64,000 nt of DNA. Source: RGIG5612 sp963599255. GTDB lineage: Bacteria; Bacillota; Clostridia; Lachnospirales; Lachnospiraceae. The notes beneath the pieces are model-generated. The model had not been told where the DNA came from. It made no database searches and was given only the letters and a program-made list of their open reading frames with translations. Positions within the stretch are counted from its first letter, which is position 1; the number at the start of each line of letters is the position of its first letter. A program made the position numbers and the translations under genes. Positions 43,138-52,821 of this stretch are shown piece after piece. Where the stretch lies: NCBI GenBank assembly GCA_963599255.1, contig CAVBWS010000007.1, positions 5,879-69,878 of the forward strand, written 5' to 3'.

Positions 43138-43955
43138 TAGATCCATATCAGGTACTCGGTATATCCAGAAATGCTACCGAGGATGAAATAAAAAAAGCAT
43201 ACAGAAAAAAAGCCAAGGAATATCATCCGGACTTACATCCCAATGACCCGACTGCAGCTAAGAAGATGAACGAGGTCAATGAAGCCTATGATATGCTGAA
43301 AAATCCTGAGAAGTATGAACGAAAGAGAGCTCAGGAACAACAGCAAAATGCCTATAGACAGCAGAGCGCATATAACAGCGGCTACGGCAATTATCAGAAT
43401 TCAGGTTCCCGCAGTTACAGCGGTTATGGCTACAGCAATGGCGGTTACAGCAGTGGAAGCTATAGCAATGGCGGATACGGCGGCGGATTCTACGGATTTA
43501 ACTTTGATGATCTGTTCAGAGGATATTCAGGATATGGCGGTGCAAGATATGATACCAGACCGCATATTCAGAACGGTGACTCACCGGAGATCGTCAGTTC
43601 CATAAATGCTATTAACGGCGGCAGATATGCGGAAGCCCTCAGGATCTTATCCGCAATGACCAGCGATAAGAGAAATGCGCGTTGGTATTATCTGAGTGCA
43701 GTTGCCTATAGCGGAGCGGGAAATGCTGCAATGGCACATGATATGATCCAGAAGGCTTACAAGGCGGATCCGAATAATCAGATGTATCAGCAATTATTAA
43801 GACAATATCAGCAGAGCAGTTCCGGTGATTCAGAAAGCTATTACAGCAGCAGCTCAGCCGGCAGCTCCATATTCAGGATCTTCGGCATAATGATAATAAT
43901 CATGCTGATCCTGGGATTGTTCAGAGGATGTATGTTCTTCCCGTTTATATATTGA
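43134..43955 (+). CDS. DnaJ-domain membrane protein with TPR-like region
   Basis: 273 residues. N-terminal J-domain (about 1-65) with HPD in EYHPDLHPND, a Ser/Tyr/Gly/Asn-rich linker (about 75-140), a TPR-like helical part (about 155-215: RYAEALRILSAMTSDKRNA, AGNAAMAHDMIQKAY), a Ser-rich tract and a C-terminal hydrophobic anchor (about 250-273). It would recruit DnaK to the membrane. No DnaJ zinc domain, so not the general DnaJ. Coupled to the zinc-ribbon gene. Confidence 0.85.
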   Translation: MIDPYQVLGISRNATEDEIKKAYRKKAKEYHPDLHPNDPTAAKKMNEVNEAYDMLKNPEKYERKRAQEQQQNAYRQQSAYNSGYGNYQNSGSRSYSGYGYSNGGYSSGSYSNGGYGGGFYGFNFDDLFRGYSGYGGARYDTRPHIQNGDSPEIVSSINAINGGRYAEALRILSAMTSDKRNARWYYLSAVAYSGAGNAAMAHDMIQKAYKADPNNQMYQQLLRQYQQSSSGDSESYYSSSSAGSSIFRIFGIMIIIMLILGLFRGCMFFPFIY

Positions 43956-43978
43956 TATAATTAGATCAAGATGATGAT

Positions 43979-44013
43979 TAGTCCTTCCGGGGCAGCCTGG
44001 GAGGATTATTTTA
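43979..44013 (+). terminator. Terminator after the DnaJ-domain gene
   Basis: TAGTCCTTCC pairs with GGGAGGATTA (G-T wobbles), loop about 10 bases, then TTTTATG. Moderately T-rich tail. Confidence 0.6.
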
Positions 44014-44152
44014 TGCTCTTTCTTGTGCAAAAAACCTATGGCGTGTAAAATATTTAACGCATAAATTCAAGAAATCGGCAGGTCTTGATATCTTATATGA
44101 AGTTTATGCACAGCCAGTTAATTTGACAAAATATTACGATAAGGATTTTATA

Positions 44153-46837
44153 ATGGGTGATAAATTATTATTAGTGGACGGAAACAGCATTATAAATCGT
44201 GCTTTTTACGGCATTCCGAACCTGTCCAATTCTTCAGGCTTTCATACCAATGCCATATATGGATTTCTTAATATATTTTTCAGCGTTTATTCTAAGGAAC
44301 AGCCGGGCTGCATACTGGTGGCCTTTGATCTTAAGGAACCGACCTTTAGGCACAAGATGTATGCTGAATATAAAGGAAACAGAAAACCTATGCCCGAAGA
44401 GCTGCAGGAGCAGGTACCTGTTCTGAAGGATGTGCTTCATTCAATGAAGATAAGGACTGTTGAACTGCCTGGATATGAGGCTGACGACATCCTGGGAACC
44501 TATGCCCACAGGGCAGAGGAGGAAGGGTATGATGTAGTTGTTTTATCAGGTGACAGGGATCTTCTTCAGCTGGCCACTCAGAAGGTTAAGATATGTATTC
44601 CCCATACCAAGGGCGGCAAGACTGAATACGAGGATTTCTATGCCTCAAATGTATTTGATAAATACCAGGTTACACCGAAGGAATTTATAGATCTGAAGGC
44701 GTTGATGGGAGACTCATCGGATAATATCCCGGGAATTCCGGGTATCGGAGAGAAGACTGCATCTGCAATTATCAGCAAATATAAATCTCTTGAAGCAGCA
44801 ATAGAACATGCTGCTGAAATAAAACCTAAACGCGCCTCGGAAAATCTTATCACATACGAAGAGCAGGGCCGAATGAGCAAGGTGCTGGCAACGATTAATA
44901 CCGACAGTCCGGTGCCTTATGAGATAACTGACGGCAGGATTGAGAATGAATCCGTAATGTATAACGGCGAGTCCTACGAGTTGTTCAAAAAGCTGGAATT
45001 AAACAGATTAATGTCCAGATTTGAGATAAAGGATGTGGCGGGTGCAGATTGCATACAGTATACTGTAAGGCCGGCTGCCGAATTTTCAATCGAGTCGATA
45101 AAAACTGATAAGCTGGGGATATTCGTGGATGACAGGGCGTCTATTCTTGCTGTCTGTGATGAGGAAGATTCCATAGTTATATATACGGACGGAGCATCGC
45201 AAGGGGGCAAAAATGAGTCTTCATCCCAGATGTCATTTAACTTTTTAACCAATGACAGCGGCATAGAGAAGCAGACAACTGATCTGTTAAGATCAGGAAA
45301 AGAAATATATGTTTTCGGAATAAAGAAGACTCTTCATGCCATTGATGCAGTAGATTTTTCATCAGATAAGATCTTCGATATTGAGATCATGTCATACCTG
45401 TTAAATCCGCTGCAGAATAATTATACATTTGATATGATCGCTAAGGATTACCTGGGTGAGATCCTGCCGTCTAAGGAAAATCTTATAGGCAAATCCTCGG
45501 TAGGAGATGCGTTTTTGGTATCTGATAATGCCGAGAAATGTATGCAGATCGCAGCATACAATGCAAGAACTGCATTTAAAGCATTTGCTGTCCTTCAAAG
45601 CAAGTTGAAGGAAGAAAATATGTGGAAGCTTTTTACTGATATAGAAACTCCGGTTATCTATTCTCTTTATGACATGGAACGTGAAGGCGTGCGTGTTGAC
45701 AAGAAGCGGCTGGCAGAATTTTCCAAGAAACTGGAGGGCATGGCATCAGAACTTGAAGATAGCATATATGCTGAGGCAGATGAAAGGTTCAACATTAATT
45801 CTCCTATGCAGTTAGGTGTAATCCTGTTTGAAAAGATGGGGCTTCCGGCTTCTAAGAAGACCAAGAAGGGATATTCAACCTCGGCAGATGTGCTGGAAAA
45901 ACTGGCTCCGGAATATCCTATAGTTGATAAGATTTTAAAATACAGACAGATAACCAAGCTTAAGTCCACGTATGCTGACGGGCTTGTTAATTTCATCTCT
46001 GATGACGGCCGCATACATGGCACATTTAACCAGACCATAACAGCTACGGGAAGGATCAGCTCCACTGAGCCTAACCTTCAGAATATTCCTATCAGGATGG
46101 AATTGGGACAGGAAATAAGGAAGGCATTTATCGCCAAGGAAGGCTGCATTTTCCTGGATGCGGATTATTCGCAGATAGAGCTAAGGCTTCTTGCACACCT
46201 GTCTGGAGACGAAAATCTTATAGAAGCTTATAATTCAGAGGCGGATATACACAGAATAACAGCTTCTAAGGTATTTAACGTTCCCTTTGATGAGGTTACC
46301 AAGGAGCAGAGACGAAATGCCAAGGCGGTTAATTTCGGGATAATATACGGCATCAGCTCATTTGGGCTGAGTCAGGATCTCAGCATTTCCCGCAAGCAGG
46401 CATCTGAATATATTAAGCAGTATTTTGAAACATATCCGGGCGTAAAAAAATATCTTGATGATATCGTGAGAATTGCTAAAATTAACGGATATGTTACCAC
46501 AATGTTCGACAGGAGAAGGCCTATTCCGGAGCTGGCTTCCGGCAATTTCATGCAGCGTTCCTTCGGAGAAAGGGTGGCCATGAATTCACCTCTTCAGGGA
46601 AGCGCGGCAGATATAATGAAGATTGCCATGATCAACGTAGCCAAGGCACTTAAGGATAATAAATTAAGGTCAAGGATCGTTCTTCAGATACACGATGAGT
46701 TGCTGGTGGAAGCATATCCTGAAGAAGCAGAACAGGTGAAGCAGATACTTCATGATGAAATGAAAAATGCAGCACATACGGCAGTTCCTCTGGAAGTAGA
46801 AGTTGAGGAAGGAACAGATTGGTACGAGGCACATTAA
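44153..46837 (+). CDS. polA: DNA polymerase I
   Basis: 894 residues from ATG 44153 (AAGGA eight bases upstream; a TTG at 44123 is less likely). N-terminal 5'-nuclease domain (about 1-285: LLLVDGNSIINRAFYGI, PGYEADDILG, DSSDNIPGIPGIGEKTA). The middle 3'-5' exonuclease-like domain (about 310-500) lacks the acidic D-x-E pair in its first strand (KLGIFVDD), so proofreading is probably lost, as in many Firmicutes. C-terminal polymerase A palm: DADYSQIELR, RRNAKAVNFGIIYG and QIHDELLVE. Confidence 0.96.
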   Translation: MGDKLLLVDGNSIINRAFYGIPNLSNSSGFHTNAIYGFLNIFFSVYSKEQPGCILVAFDLKEPTFRHKMYAEYKGNRKPMPEELQEQVPVLKDVLHSMKIRTVELPGYEADDILGTYAHRAEEEGYDVVVLSGDRDLLQLATQKVKICIPHTKGGKTEYEDFYASNVFDKYQVTPKEFIDLKALMGDSSDNIPGIPGIGEKTASAIISKYKSLEAAIEHAAEIKPKRASENLITYEEQGRMSKVLATINTDSPVPYEITDGRIENESVMYNGESYELFKKLELNRLMSRFEIKDVAGADCIQYTVRPAAEFSIESIKTDKLGIFVDDRASILAVCDEEDSIVIYTDGASQGGKNESSSQMSFNFLTNDSGIEKQTTDLLRSGKEIYVFGIKKTLHAIDAVDFSSDKIFDIEIMSYLLNPLQNNYTFDMIAKDYLGEILPSKENLIGKSSVGDAFLVSDNAEKCMQIAAYNARTAFKAFAVLQSKLKEENMWKLFTDIETPVIYSLYDMEREGVRVDKKRLAEFSKKLEGMASELEDSIYAEADERFNINSPMQLGVILFEKMGLPASKKTKKGYSTSADVLEKLAPEYPIVDKILKYRQITKLKSTYADGLVNFISDDGRIHGTFNQTITATGRISSTEPNLQNIPIRMELGQEIRKAFIAKEGCIFLDADYSQIELRLLAHLSGDENLIEAYNSEADIHRITASKVFNVPFDEVTKEQRRNAKAVNFGIIYGISSFGLSQDLSISRKQASEYIKQYFETYPGVKKYLDDIVRIAKINGYVTTMFDRRRPIPELASGNFMQRSFGERVAMNSPLQGSAADIMKIAMINVAKALKDNKLRSRIVLQIHDELLVEAYPEEAEQVKQILHDEMKNAAHTAVPLEVEVEEGTDWYEAH

Positions 46838-47455
46838 ATGATAGTAGGTGTTACGGGGGGAGTTGGCACCGGTAAGTCAACCATCCTTCAGATATTAAAA
46901 GACGAATACAACGCAGCGATTATTATGGCTGATGATGTGGCCAGGGAACTCATGGAACCGGGTCAGGCATCATATAATGCCATAGTTGATTATTTCGGAA
47001 CAGAGATTTTGGTCGGGGGTGCAGGAAGCTCCATAGACAGAGGGAAGCTGGCCTCGGTTGTATTTTCGGATCCTGATAAATTAAGTGTTCTTAATCTTAT
47101 GACACATCCCATTGTAAGGATCAGGATTTTGGAGCTTATTGATGAATATCAACGGCAAAATCATAATCTGATCATAGTGGAATCTGCCATATTGATACAG
47201 GCACATTACCTTGATTTTATTGATGAACTCTGGGTTGTTTATGCAGATTACAATACCCGGGTTAAGAGACTTACTGCTTCAAGGGGATATTCTGTTGAGA
47301 AGATCAACAGTATTATAAATAATCAATTAAGCGATGAGGAGATGAAGCGTTATGCTTCATTTGTTATTGATAATACGGGCACAATTGATCAAGTTAAGAA
47401 GCAGCTTGCTGACTATCTGCAGCGGAGAGGATCAGATGCAAGAGATACATATTGA
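46838..47455 (+). CDS. coaE: Dephospho-CoA kinase
   Basis: Last step of coenzyme A synthesis. 205 residues with P-loop GVTGGVGTGKST (4-15), the DD motif in MADDVARELM, and the lid region YADYNTRVKRLTASRG. Starts one base after polA, the usual Firmicutes neighbour pair. The tail overlaps the next gene's start. Confidence 0.95.
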   Translation: MIVGVTGGVGTGKSTILQILKDEYNAAIIMADDVARELMEPGQASYNAIVDYFGTEILVGGAGSSIDRGKLASVVFSDPDKLSVLNLMTHPIVRIRILELIDEYQRQNHNLIIVESAILIQAHYLDFIDELWVVYADYNTRVKRLTASRGYSVEKINSIINNQLSDEEMKRYASFVIDNTGTIDQVKKQLADYLQRRGSDARDTY

Positions 47456-48476
47456 TGAAAAGACGGCGGGCGGAAGACTGGATAAAGTATTGATCAAATA
47501 CTTTGACAGAGCAATGCCCAGTTTCGTTTATAAAATGCTCAGAAAGAAGAATATAGTTCTAAATGATAAGAAGGCATCCGGAAGCGAGATATTAACAAGC
47601 GGGGATATCTTAAAACTGTATCTTGCGGATGATACGATTGCCAAATTTCATTCTGAGCGGCAAAATAGATCAAAGAAATCAGATAATTATACAGGCAGAC
47701 ATAGAGGAGGTTATTCATTTGAAAAAATGATCATCTGGGAAGATGATAACATCCTTGCATTTAACAAGCCTGCGGGCTTATTGTCTCAAAAGAGCGAACC
47801 ATCTGATATTTCGGTCAATGAAATGGTCGTAAAATATATCGGCAAAACTGACCTTTTTACGCCGGGTATATCAAACAGGCTTGACAGAAACACTTCCGGG
47901 CTCATGATCGCCGGCAAAAACCCGGCCGCGGTAAGAAGCATCAATCAGGCCATTAAAGAACGTGACACAACGAAATTGTATATATGTATTGTAAAGGGGA
48001 GAATATCAGAAAATTCGACTATAGAAGGATATCTTATTAAAAATCCTGTAACCAATAAGGTTTCCGTTCATGAATTGAGACCTGATGCCGGAAAATCATC
48101 TGCCCATGCAGCCAATGAAGAAAAATCCTCCTATATCAAGACGAAGTATACTATATTGGATGCAAATGATGAGGAAACGCTTCTATTAGTTGACCTGATA
48201 ACCGGAAAGTCTCACCAGATCAGGGCTCACCTGGCATCAATAGGGCATCCGATCATAGGCGACTTTAAATATGGTGATAATAATATTAATGATCTGTTTA
48301 AGAAAAAATACAAAGTAAAAGACCAACTGCTGCATGCATACAAGATGCAGTTCAGCCATCTGGAGGGGATCCTGGAATATTTAAACGGCAAGGAGATAAC
48401 AGCCCCACTTCCGGATATTTTCAATACAGTAATGAAAGGTGAAAAGTTATGTCTACATGGCAGTCAAGAGGCTTAA
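47436..48476 (+). CDS. Pseudouridine synthase, RluA/RluC/RluD family
   Basis: 346 residues from ATG 47436 (AGAGG upstream); the frame stays open further back within coaE but that part is not family-like. N-terminal S4-like region (about 10-60: GRLDKVLIKYFDRAMPS, KNIVLNDKKASG), then a catalytic aspartate in SNRLDRNTSG (about 149) and IRAHLASIGHPIIGDFKYGD. Probably modifies 23S rRNA; exact positions not deducible. Overlaps recU. Confidence 0.9.
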   Translation: MQEIHIDEKTAGGRLDKVLIKYFDRAMPSFVYKMLRKKNIVLNDKKASGSEILTSGDILKLYLADDTIAKFHSERQNRSKKSDNYTGRHRGGYSFEKMIIWEDDNILAFNKPAGLLSQKSEPSDISVNEMVVKYIGKTDLFTPGISNRLDRNTSGLMIAGKNPAAVRSINQAIKERDTTKLYICIVKGRISENSTIEGYLIKNPVTNKVSVHELRPDAGKSSAHAANEEKSSYIKTKYTILDANDEETLLLVDLITGKSHQIRAHLASIGHPIIGDFKYGDNNINDLFKKKYKVKDQLLHAYKMQFSHLEGILEYLNGKEITAPLPDIFNTVMKGEKLCLHGSQEA

Positions 48477-48988
48477 GAGGCTCTCAATTTGAAAATATAA
48501 TCAACCTGTCAAATGAAAAATACCGTGAGCTGCGCCTGGGATTGGTGCAGAAAATTCCTACGCCAATCAAGCCTGTGGAGATAGATGATAACAGGCATAT
48601 TACACTGGCTTATTTTGAGAAGAGAAGTACCGTCGATTATATAGGTGTTATACAGGGGTTTCCCGTTTGCTTCGATGCAAAAGAGTGCAAGACCAATACA
48701 TTTGCACTTTCAAATGTACACGAGCATCAATATAATTTCATGAAGGATTTCGAGGAGCAGCAGGGTATCTCCTTCCTGCTTATTAATTTCCTGAAGGCGG
48801 ATAAAATATATTATATGAGATTTCAGGAATTAAGAAAATTCTACGAGCGTGCTAAAAGCGGCGGACCAAAGAGCATTAAAATAGATGAGCTGGACCAGAA
48901 TTATTTTATCGGACCGAAATTCGGCGTACAGGTTCACTACCTGGAGGGTCTGAATCGGGATATCAAGGAAGAAGAAAGGTTGGATTGA
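48449..48988 (+). CDS. recU: Holliday junction resolvase RecU
   Basis: 179 residues with the family start (SRGLRGSQFENIINLSNEKY), STVDYIGVIQGFPVCFDAKE (catalytic Asp, Glu and Lys region) and KYYMRF-type end regions. Resolves recombination junctions in Firmicutes. Overlaps the pseudouridine synthase by 28 bases and is one base before the radical SAM gene. Confidence 0.94.
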   Translation: MSTWQSRGLRGSQFENIINLSNEKYRELRLGLVQKIPTPIKPVEIDDNRHITLAYFEKRSTVDYIGVIQGFPVCFDAKECKTNTFALSNVHEHQYNFMKDFEEQQGISFLLINFLKADKIYYMRFQELRKFYERAKSGGPKSIKIDELDQNYFIGPKFGVQVHYLEGLNRDIKEEERLD

Positions 48989-48989
48989 C

Positions 48990-50870
48990 ATGGACATAAA
49001 ACTTGCATTATCTGACAGCATATTATTAAGCGTTGAAAAACCTGCCAGATATACAGGCGGTGAGATCAATTCTGTAATGAAGGATAAAAGCAAAATAGAT
49101 GTGAGATTTGCCATGTGTTTCCCGGATTTATACGAGATCGGCATGTCACATCTGGGCATTCAGATTATTTATTCAATGCTTAATGAACGGGAAGATATCT
49201 GGTGCGAGAGGGTATATTCTCCGTGGAAGGATCTTCATGATATCATGAAACGGGACAATATACCGCTGTTCGCACTGGAATCTCAGGATCCTATCAGGGA
49301 TTTCGATTTTCTCGGCATAACCATCCAATATGAGATGTGTTATACCAACATCCTGCAGATCCTGGATTTGTCACATATACCTCTTAAGAGCGCTGACAGG
49401 GATGAGACCTGCCCGCTGGTAATCGGCGGCGGACCATGTGTGTATAATCCGGAGCCGATTGCGGATTTTTTTGATCTGTTTTATATAGGTGAAGGGGAAA
49501 CCATATATTTTGACCTTATAGATATGTATAAGGAAAATAAGAAAAATGGCGGCAGCAGACAAGATTTCCTTAAGGCTGCGTCCAAATTTCAGGGAATATA
49601 TGTGCCATCGTTATATGAGGTTTCATACAATGATGATGGTACTGTCGCATCATTTAATCCGAAACCGCAAGAAGACGGATATTGTGCGCCTCGGGTAATT
49701 TCTAAGCAAGTCTGTACAAATCTTGATGAGATAAGCTTTCCTGATTATCCTGTTGTCCCGTACGTCCAGGCAACCCAGGACAGAGTGACACTTGAGCTGC
49801 AGCGAGGCTGCATAAGAGGATGCAGATTCTGCCAGGCAGGCATGATTTACAGGCCATTCAGAACCAGGTCTATTGATTTTCTTAAGAAACATGCCAAGTT
49901 TCTTATAGAAAATACCGGTTATGAAGAGATCTCACTCTCATCATTAAGTTCCTCTGACTATCCGCACCTTGTGGAATTGCTGGATTTTATCCTGGATGAA
50001 TACGAGGACAAGAAGGTAAATGTATCCCTGCCTTCCCTTAGGATCGATGAATTCCCGGTTGATGTAATGAATAAGGTTCAGGATATCAGAAAGAGTTCCC
50101 TTACATTTGCTCCTGAAGCGGGAACCCAGCGTATGCGTGATGTAATTAATAAGGGAATCACAGAGGAAAATATCTTCTCGGGTGCAGGCAATGCCTTCAA
50201 GTGCGGCTGGAATAAGGTTAAGCTGTATTTTATGCTGGGACTTCCTACAGAAACTGAAGAAGATATTAAGGGAATTGCAGAATTGGCAGAAAAGGTGGCA
50301 GAATTATATTATGAAACAGTTCCGAAGGAAGAAAGAAAGGGCAAGATTCAGATAACCGTAAGCACCTCCTTCTTTATTCCTAAACCTTTCACACCATTTC
50401 AGTGGGAGAGAATGTATGCACCGGAAGATTATCTGTCCAGGGCATTTACATTGAATGATACCGTTAAGGGACTCCTTAATAAGAAGAGCATCAAATACAA
50501 CTGGCATGATGCCAAAACTACTATTGTTGAGGGAATTTTGGCGCGAGGAGACAGAAAAATCTCCGAAGTTATCATGAAAGTCTACGAAGACGGCGGCATT
50601 TACGATGCATGGACAGATTTCTTCGACTATGACAGATGGCTGAAGGCAATGGACGATGCGGGGCTTAGTCTTGACTTCTATGTGTATCGCCAGAGAAGCC
50701 TTGATGAGATACTGCCTTGGGATTTTATCGATGCAGGCATTACCAAGCAGTTCCTGCTGAGAGAATATAAAACAGCTCTTTCTGAAAAGGTAACACCTAA
50801 CTGCAAGGCAAAATGCAGCGGATGCGGTGCATCGAGATTAAGCGGAGGAGAGTATTGCCCATGCGTGTGA
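48990..50870 (+). CDS. Radical SAM protein, TIGR03960 family
   Basis: 626 residues. N-terminal part with a B12-binding-like Rossmann segment (about 40-180: FPDLYEIGMSHLGIQ, VIGGGPCVYNPEP) and a radical SAM domain with CIRGCRFCQAG (about 271-279, the CxxxCxxC cluster site) and GLPTETEED. The C-terminus is a cysteine-rich knuckle (CKAKCSGCGASRLSGGEYCPC). Widely paired with the DUF2344 gene next door, before rng and rplU. Function not established; RNA or ribosome maturation is likely from neighbours. Confidence 0.9.
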   Translation: MDIKLALSDSILLSVEKPARYTGGEINSVMKDKSKIDVRFAMCFPDLYEIGMSHLGIQIIYSMLNEREDIWCERVYSPWKDLHDIMKRDNIPLFALESQDPIRDFDFLGITIQYEMCYTNILQILDLSHIPLKSADRDETCPLVIGGGPCVYNPEPIADFFDLFYIGEGETIYFDLIDMYKENKKNGGSRQDFLKAASKFQGIYVPSLYEVSYNDDGTVASFNPKPQEDGYCAPRVISKQVCTNLDEISFPDYPVVPYVQATQDRVTLELQRGCIRGCRFCQAGMIYRPFRTRSIDFLKKHAKFLIENTGYEEISLSSLSSSDYPHLVELLDFILDEYEDKKVNVSLPSLRIDEFPVDVMNKVQDIRKSSLTFAPEAGTQRMRDVINKGITEENIFSGAGNAFKCGWNKVKLYFMLGLPTETEEDIKGIAELAEKVAELYYETVPKEERKGKIQITVSTSFFIPKPFTPFQWERMYAPEDYLSRAFTLNDTVKGLLNKKSIKYNWHDAKTTIVEGILARGDRKISEVIMKVYEDGGIYDAWTDFFDYDRWLKAMDDAGLSLDFYVYRQRSLDEILPWDFIDAGITKQFLLREYKTALSEKVTPNCKAKCSGCGASRLSGGEYCPCV

Positions 50871-51520
50871 GAATAAAATTTACCAAAAACGAAATTGTAA
50901 AATACCTAGGTCACCTGGATATCATGCGCTCATTTCAGAGAAATTTTAACAGAGCTGAAGTCAGAATGACATATTCCGAAGGCTTTAATCCACATCAGAA
51001 AATGAGCTTTGCCCTTCCTCTGGGGGTAGGCATCGCCAGCACAGGTGAATATCTGGATGCCGAGATCGCAGATGGTCAGGATCTGGAGGGCATTTGCAGC
51101 AGACTCAATGATGTAAGCGGTATGGGATTTGATATATTGGCAGTTAAAGAGCTTCAGGAAGGTGCCGAGAAGGCCATGGCTGCAGTAAAATATGCATCAT
51201 ACAGCATTATATTTGATAATGAATATGACTTGCTGCTTAATGAATATCTGAACAGATCGCAGATCATTATTCAGAAGAAGACCAAAACCGGTATCAAAGA
51301 TGTTGATATTAAGACGATGATCGAGCAGATCACTCTTGATGAAAATGCTCTTAAAATCTTGCTAAAGGCCGGAAGTGAGAACAATATTAAGCCGGAGCTT
51401 ATAGCTGAGGATTTATTTAAATTCAGCAATATTGACTATAAACGGGACATGATCTCCATAACAAGGAATGATCTATTTGCAGTCGGCATAATACCATTAA
51501 TTAATTATCAGACGTTGTAG
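50861..51520 (+). CDS. TIGR03936 / DUF2344 radical-SAM-associated protein
   Basis: 219 residues from ATG 50861 (GGAGGAG nine bases upstream; upstream in-frame region is overlap). MRVRIKFTKNEIVKYLGHLDIMRSFQR and MTYSEGFNPHQKMSFALPLGVG are family hallmarks. Overlaps the radical SAM gene by ten bases. Partner of the upstream enzyme; in some species the two are fused. Confidence 0.9.
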   Translation: MRVRIKFTKNEIVKYLGHLDIMRSFQRNFNRAEVRMTYSEGFNPHQKMSFALPLGVGIASTGEYLDAEIADGQDLEGICSRLNDVSGMGFDILAVKELQEGAEKAMAAVKYASYSIIFDNEYDLLLNEYLNRSQIIIQKKTKTGIKDVDIKTMIEQITLDENALKILLKAGSENNIKPELIAEDLFKFSNIDYKRDMISITRNDLFAVGIIPLINYQTL

Positions 51521-51521
51521 T

Positions 51522-52739
51522 ATGGAACAGCAAAATAAAGGCAAATTAATATTAACGAGAAAAAAGGATTATATTTTTTCGCTGCTGCTGGACGAAAAAG
51601 GCAGGGCAGTTCAGATCAACCTTGACGGTGGAAAAAACGAAAGCATCATAGGAAACATTTACATAGGCAGAGTCGATAATATCGTAAGAAATATTAATGC
51701 AGCCTTCATTGAATATGCCCCCGGGCAGATGGGATATTTTCAGCTGGAAAGCAGGTTCGAGCCGATATTTACAGCTCCTAACAGGAAAAAAGGTCCTGTC
51801 AGAAAGGGCGATAAGTTAATGGTACAGGTCTCTAAGGACGGCATTAAAACCAAGGAACCTGTTCTGTCATCTGATATAAATCTTACCGGCAAATATGTCG
51901 TGCTGACTGTTGGTGAGAAGGGGCTCAGATTTTCTGCCAAGTTCAAGGATCCGGATAAGAAAAAACATCTTCAGAAGAATTATGACAGTGACAAGTATCA
52001 AGATATCGGATTTATCATCAGAACAAATGCCTTATATGCAGATGAACAGACAGTATATGATGAGATGGAGTTCTATTATTCCATATGGCAGGCTCTCACG
52101 GAATGTGCAGCCAGCGGCAATTGCCTGACTCAGATTTACACAGCGCCTTCACCATATATCGTAAATATCCGGGACGGTTATGAGAATCTGATCGGAGAGA
52201 TATTAACAGACGATGAAGTCATCTATGAAGAAGTCAGGGAATATCTTGAGAAATATCAGCCGTGGGATGCGAAAAAGCTCAGGCTTTACGCAAGTAATGA
52301 TAATGTATCGCTGCAGGCAATGTTCAATGTTGAAAAACAGATAAGAGAAGTTCTTCAAAAAAAAGTATGGCTTAAATCAGGGGCGTATCTTGTAATAGAG
52401 CCAACGGAAGCATTAGTCGCAATTGACGTTAATACCGGTAAATATATATCAGAAAAGAAAGCAGAAGATGAGTATCTTAAGGTAAATCTTGAAGCCGCCC
52501 GGGAAATAGCGCGTCAGATAAGATTGAGAAATCTCTCAGGAGTTATAATAATTGATTTTATAAATATGAAGTCGGAAGTTCACAAGAGTATTCTGATGGA
52601 TTATTTGAAAAATCAATTGCAATTTGATCCTGTGAATACTAATATAGTGGACATGACAAAATTGAATTTGGTGGAAGTTACAAGAAAGAAAATTCGTAAG
52701 CCATTATATGAACTTATAGACTTAACAATATTGCAATAA
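51522..52739 (+). CDS. rng: Ribonuclease G/E family
   Basis: 405 residues. N-terminal S1-like RNA-binding segment (about 38-115: SIIGNIYIGRVDNIVRNINAAFIEY), then catalytic domain with metal aspartates in VAIDVNTGKY (about 304) and IIIDFINM. Shorter than E. coli RNase G (489), lacking much of the tail. Just before the L21/L27/obgE block, as in many Firmicutes. Confidence 0.93.
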   Translation: MEQQNKGKLILTRKKDYIFSLLLDEKGRAVQINLDGGKNESIIGNIYIGRVDNIVRNINAAFIEYAPGQMGYFQLESRFEPIFTAPNRKKGPVRKGDKLMVQVSKDGIKTKEPVLSSDINLTGKYVVLTVGEKGLRFSAKFKDPDKKKHLQKNYDSDKYQDIGFIIRTNALYADEQTVYDEMEFYYSIWQALTECAASGNCLTQIYTAPSPYIVNIRDGYENLIGEILTDDEVIYEEVREYLEKYQPWDAKKLRLYASNDNVSLQAMFNVEKQIREVLQKKVWLKSGAYLVIEPTEALVAIDVNTGKYISEKKAEDEYLKVNLEAAREIARQIRLRNLSGVIIIDFINMKSEVHKSILMDYLKNQLQFDPVNTNIVDMTKLNLVEVTRKKIRKPLYELIDLTILQ

Positions 52740-52821
52740 CTTGTTTATTCTGTTAATATTAAGCCGATATAGATTCGCAAAAAAACATTAGCGTTATAGA
52801 TTTAATTTGAGGTAAAAGATT

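Noticed and set aside
44123..44154. TTGACA...TATAAT as a polA promoter
   Set aside because: Spacer is 20 bases and the -10 overlaps the start codon; unlikely to serve polA.
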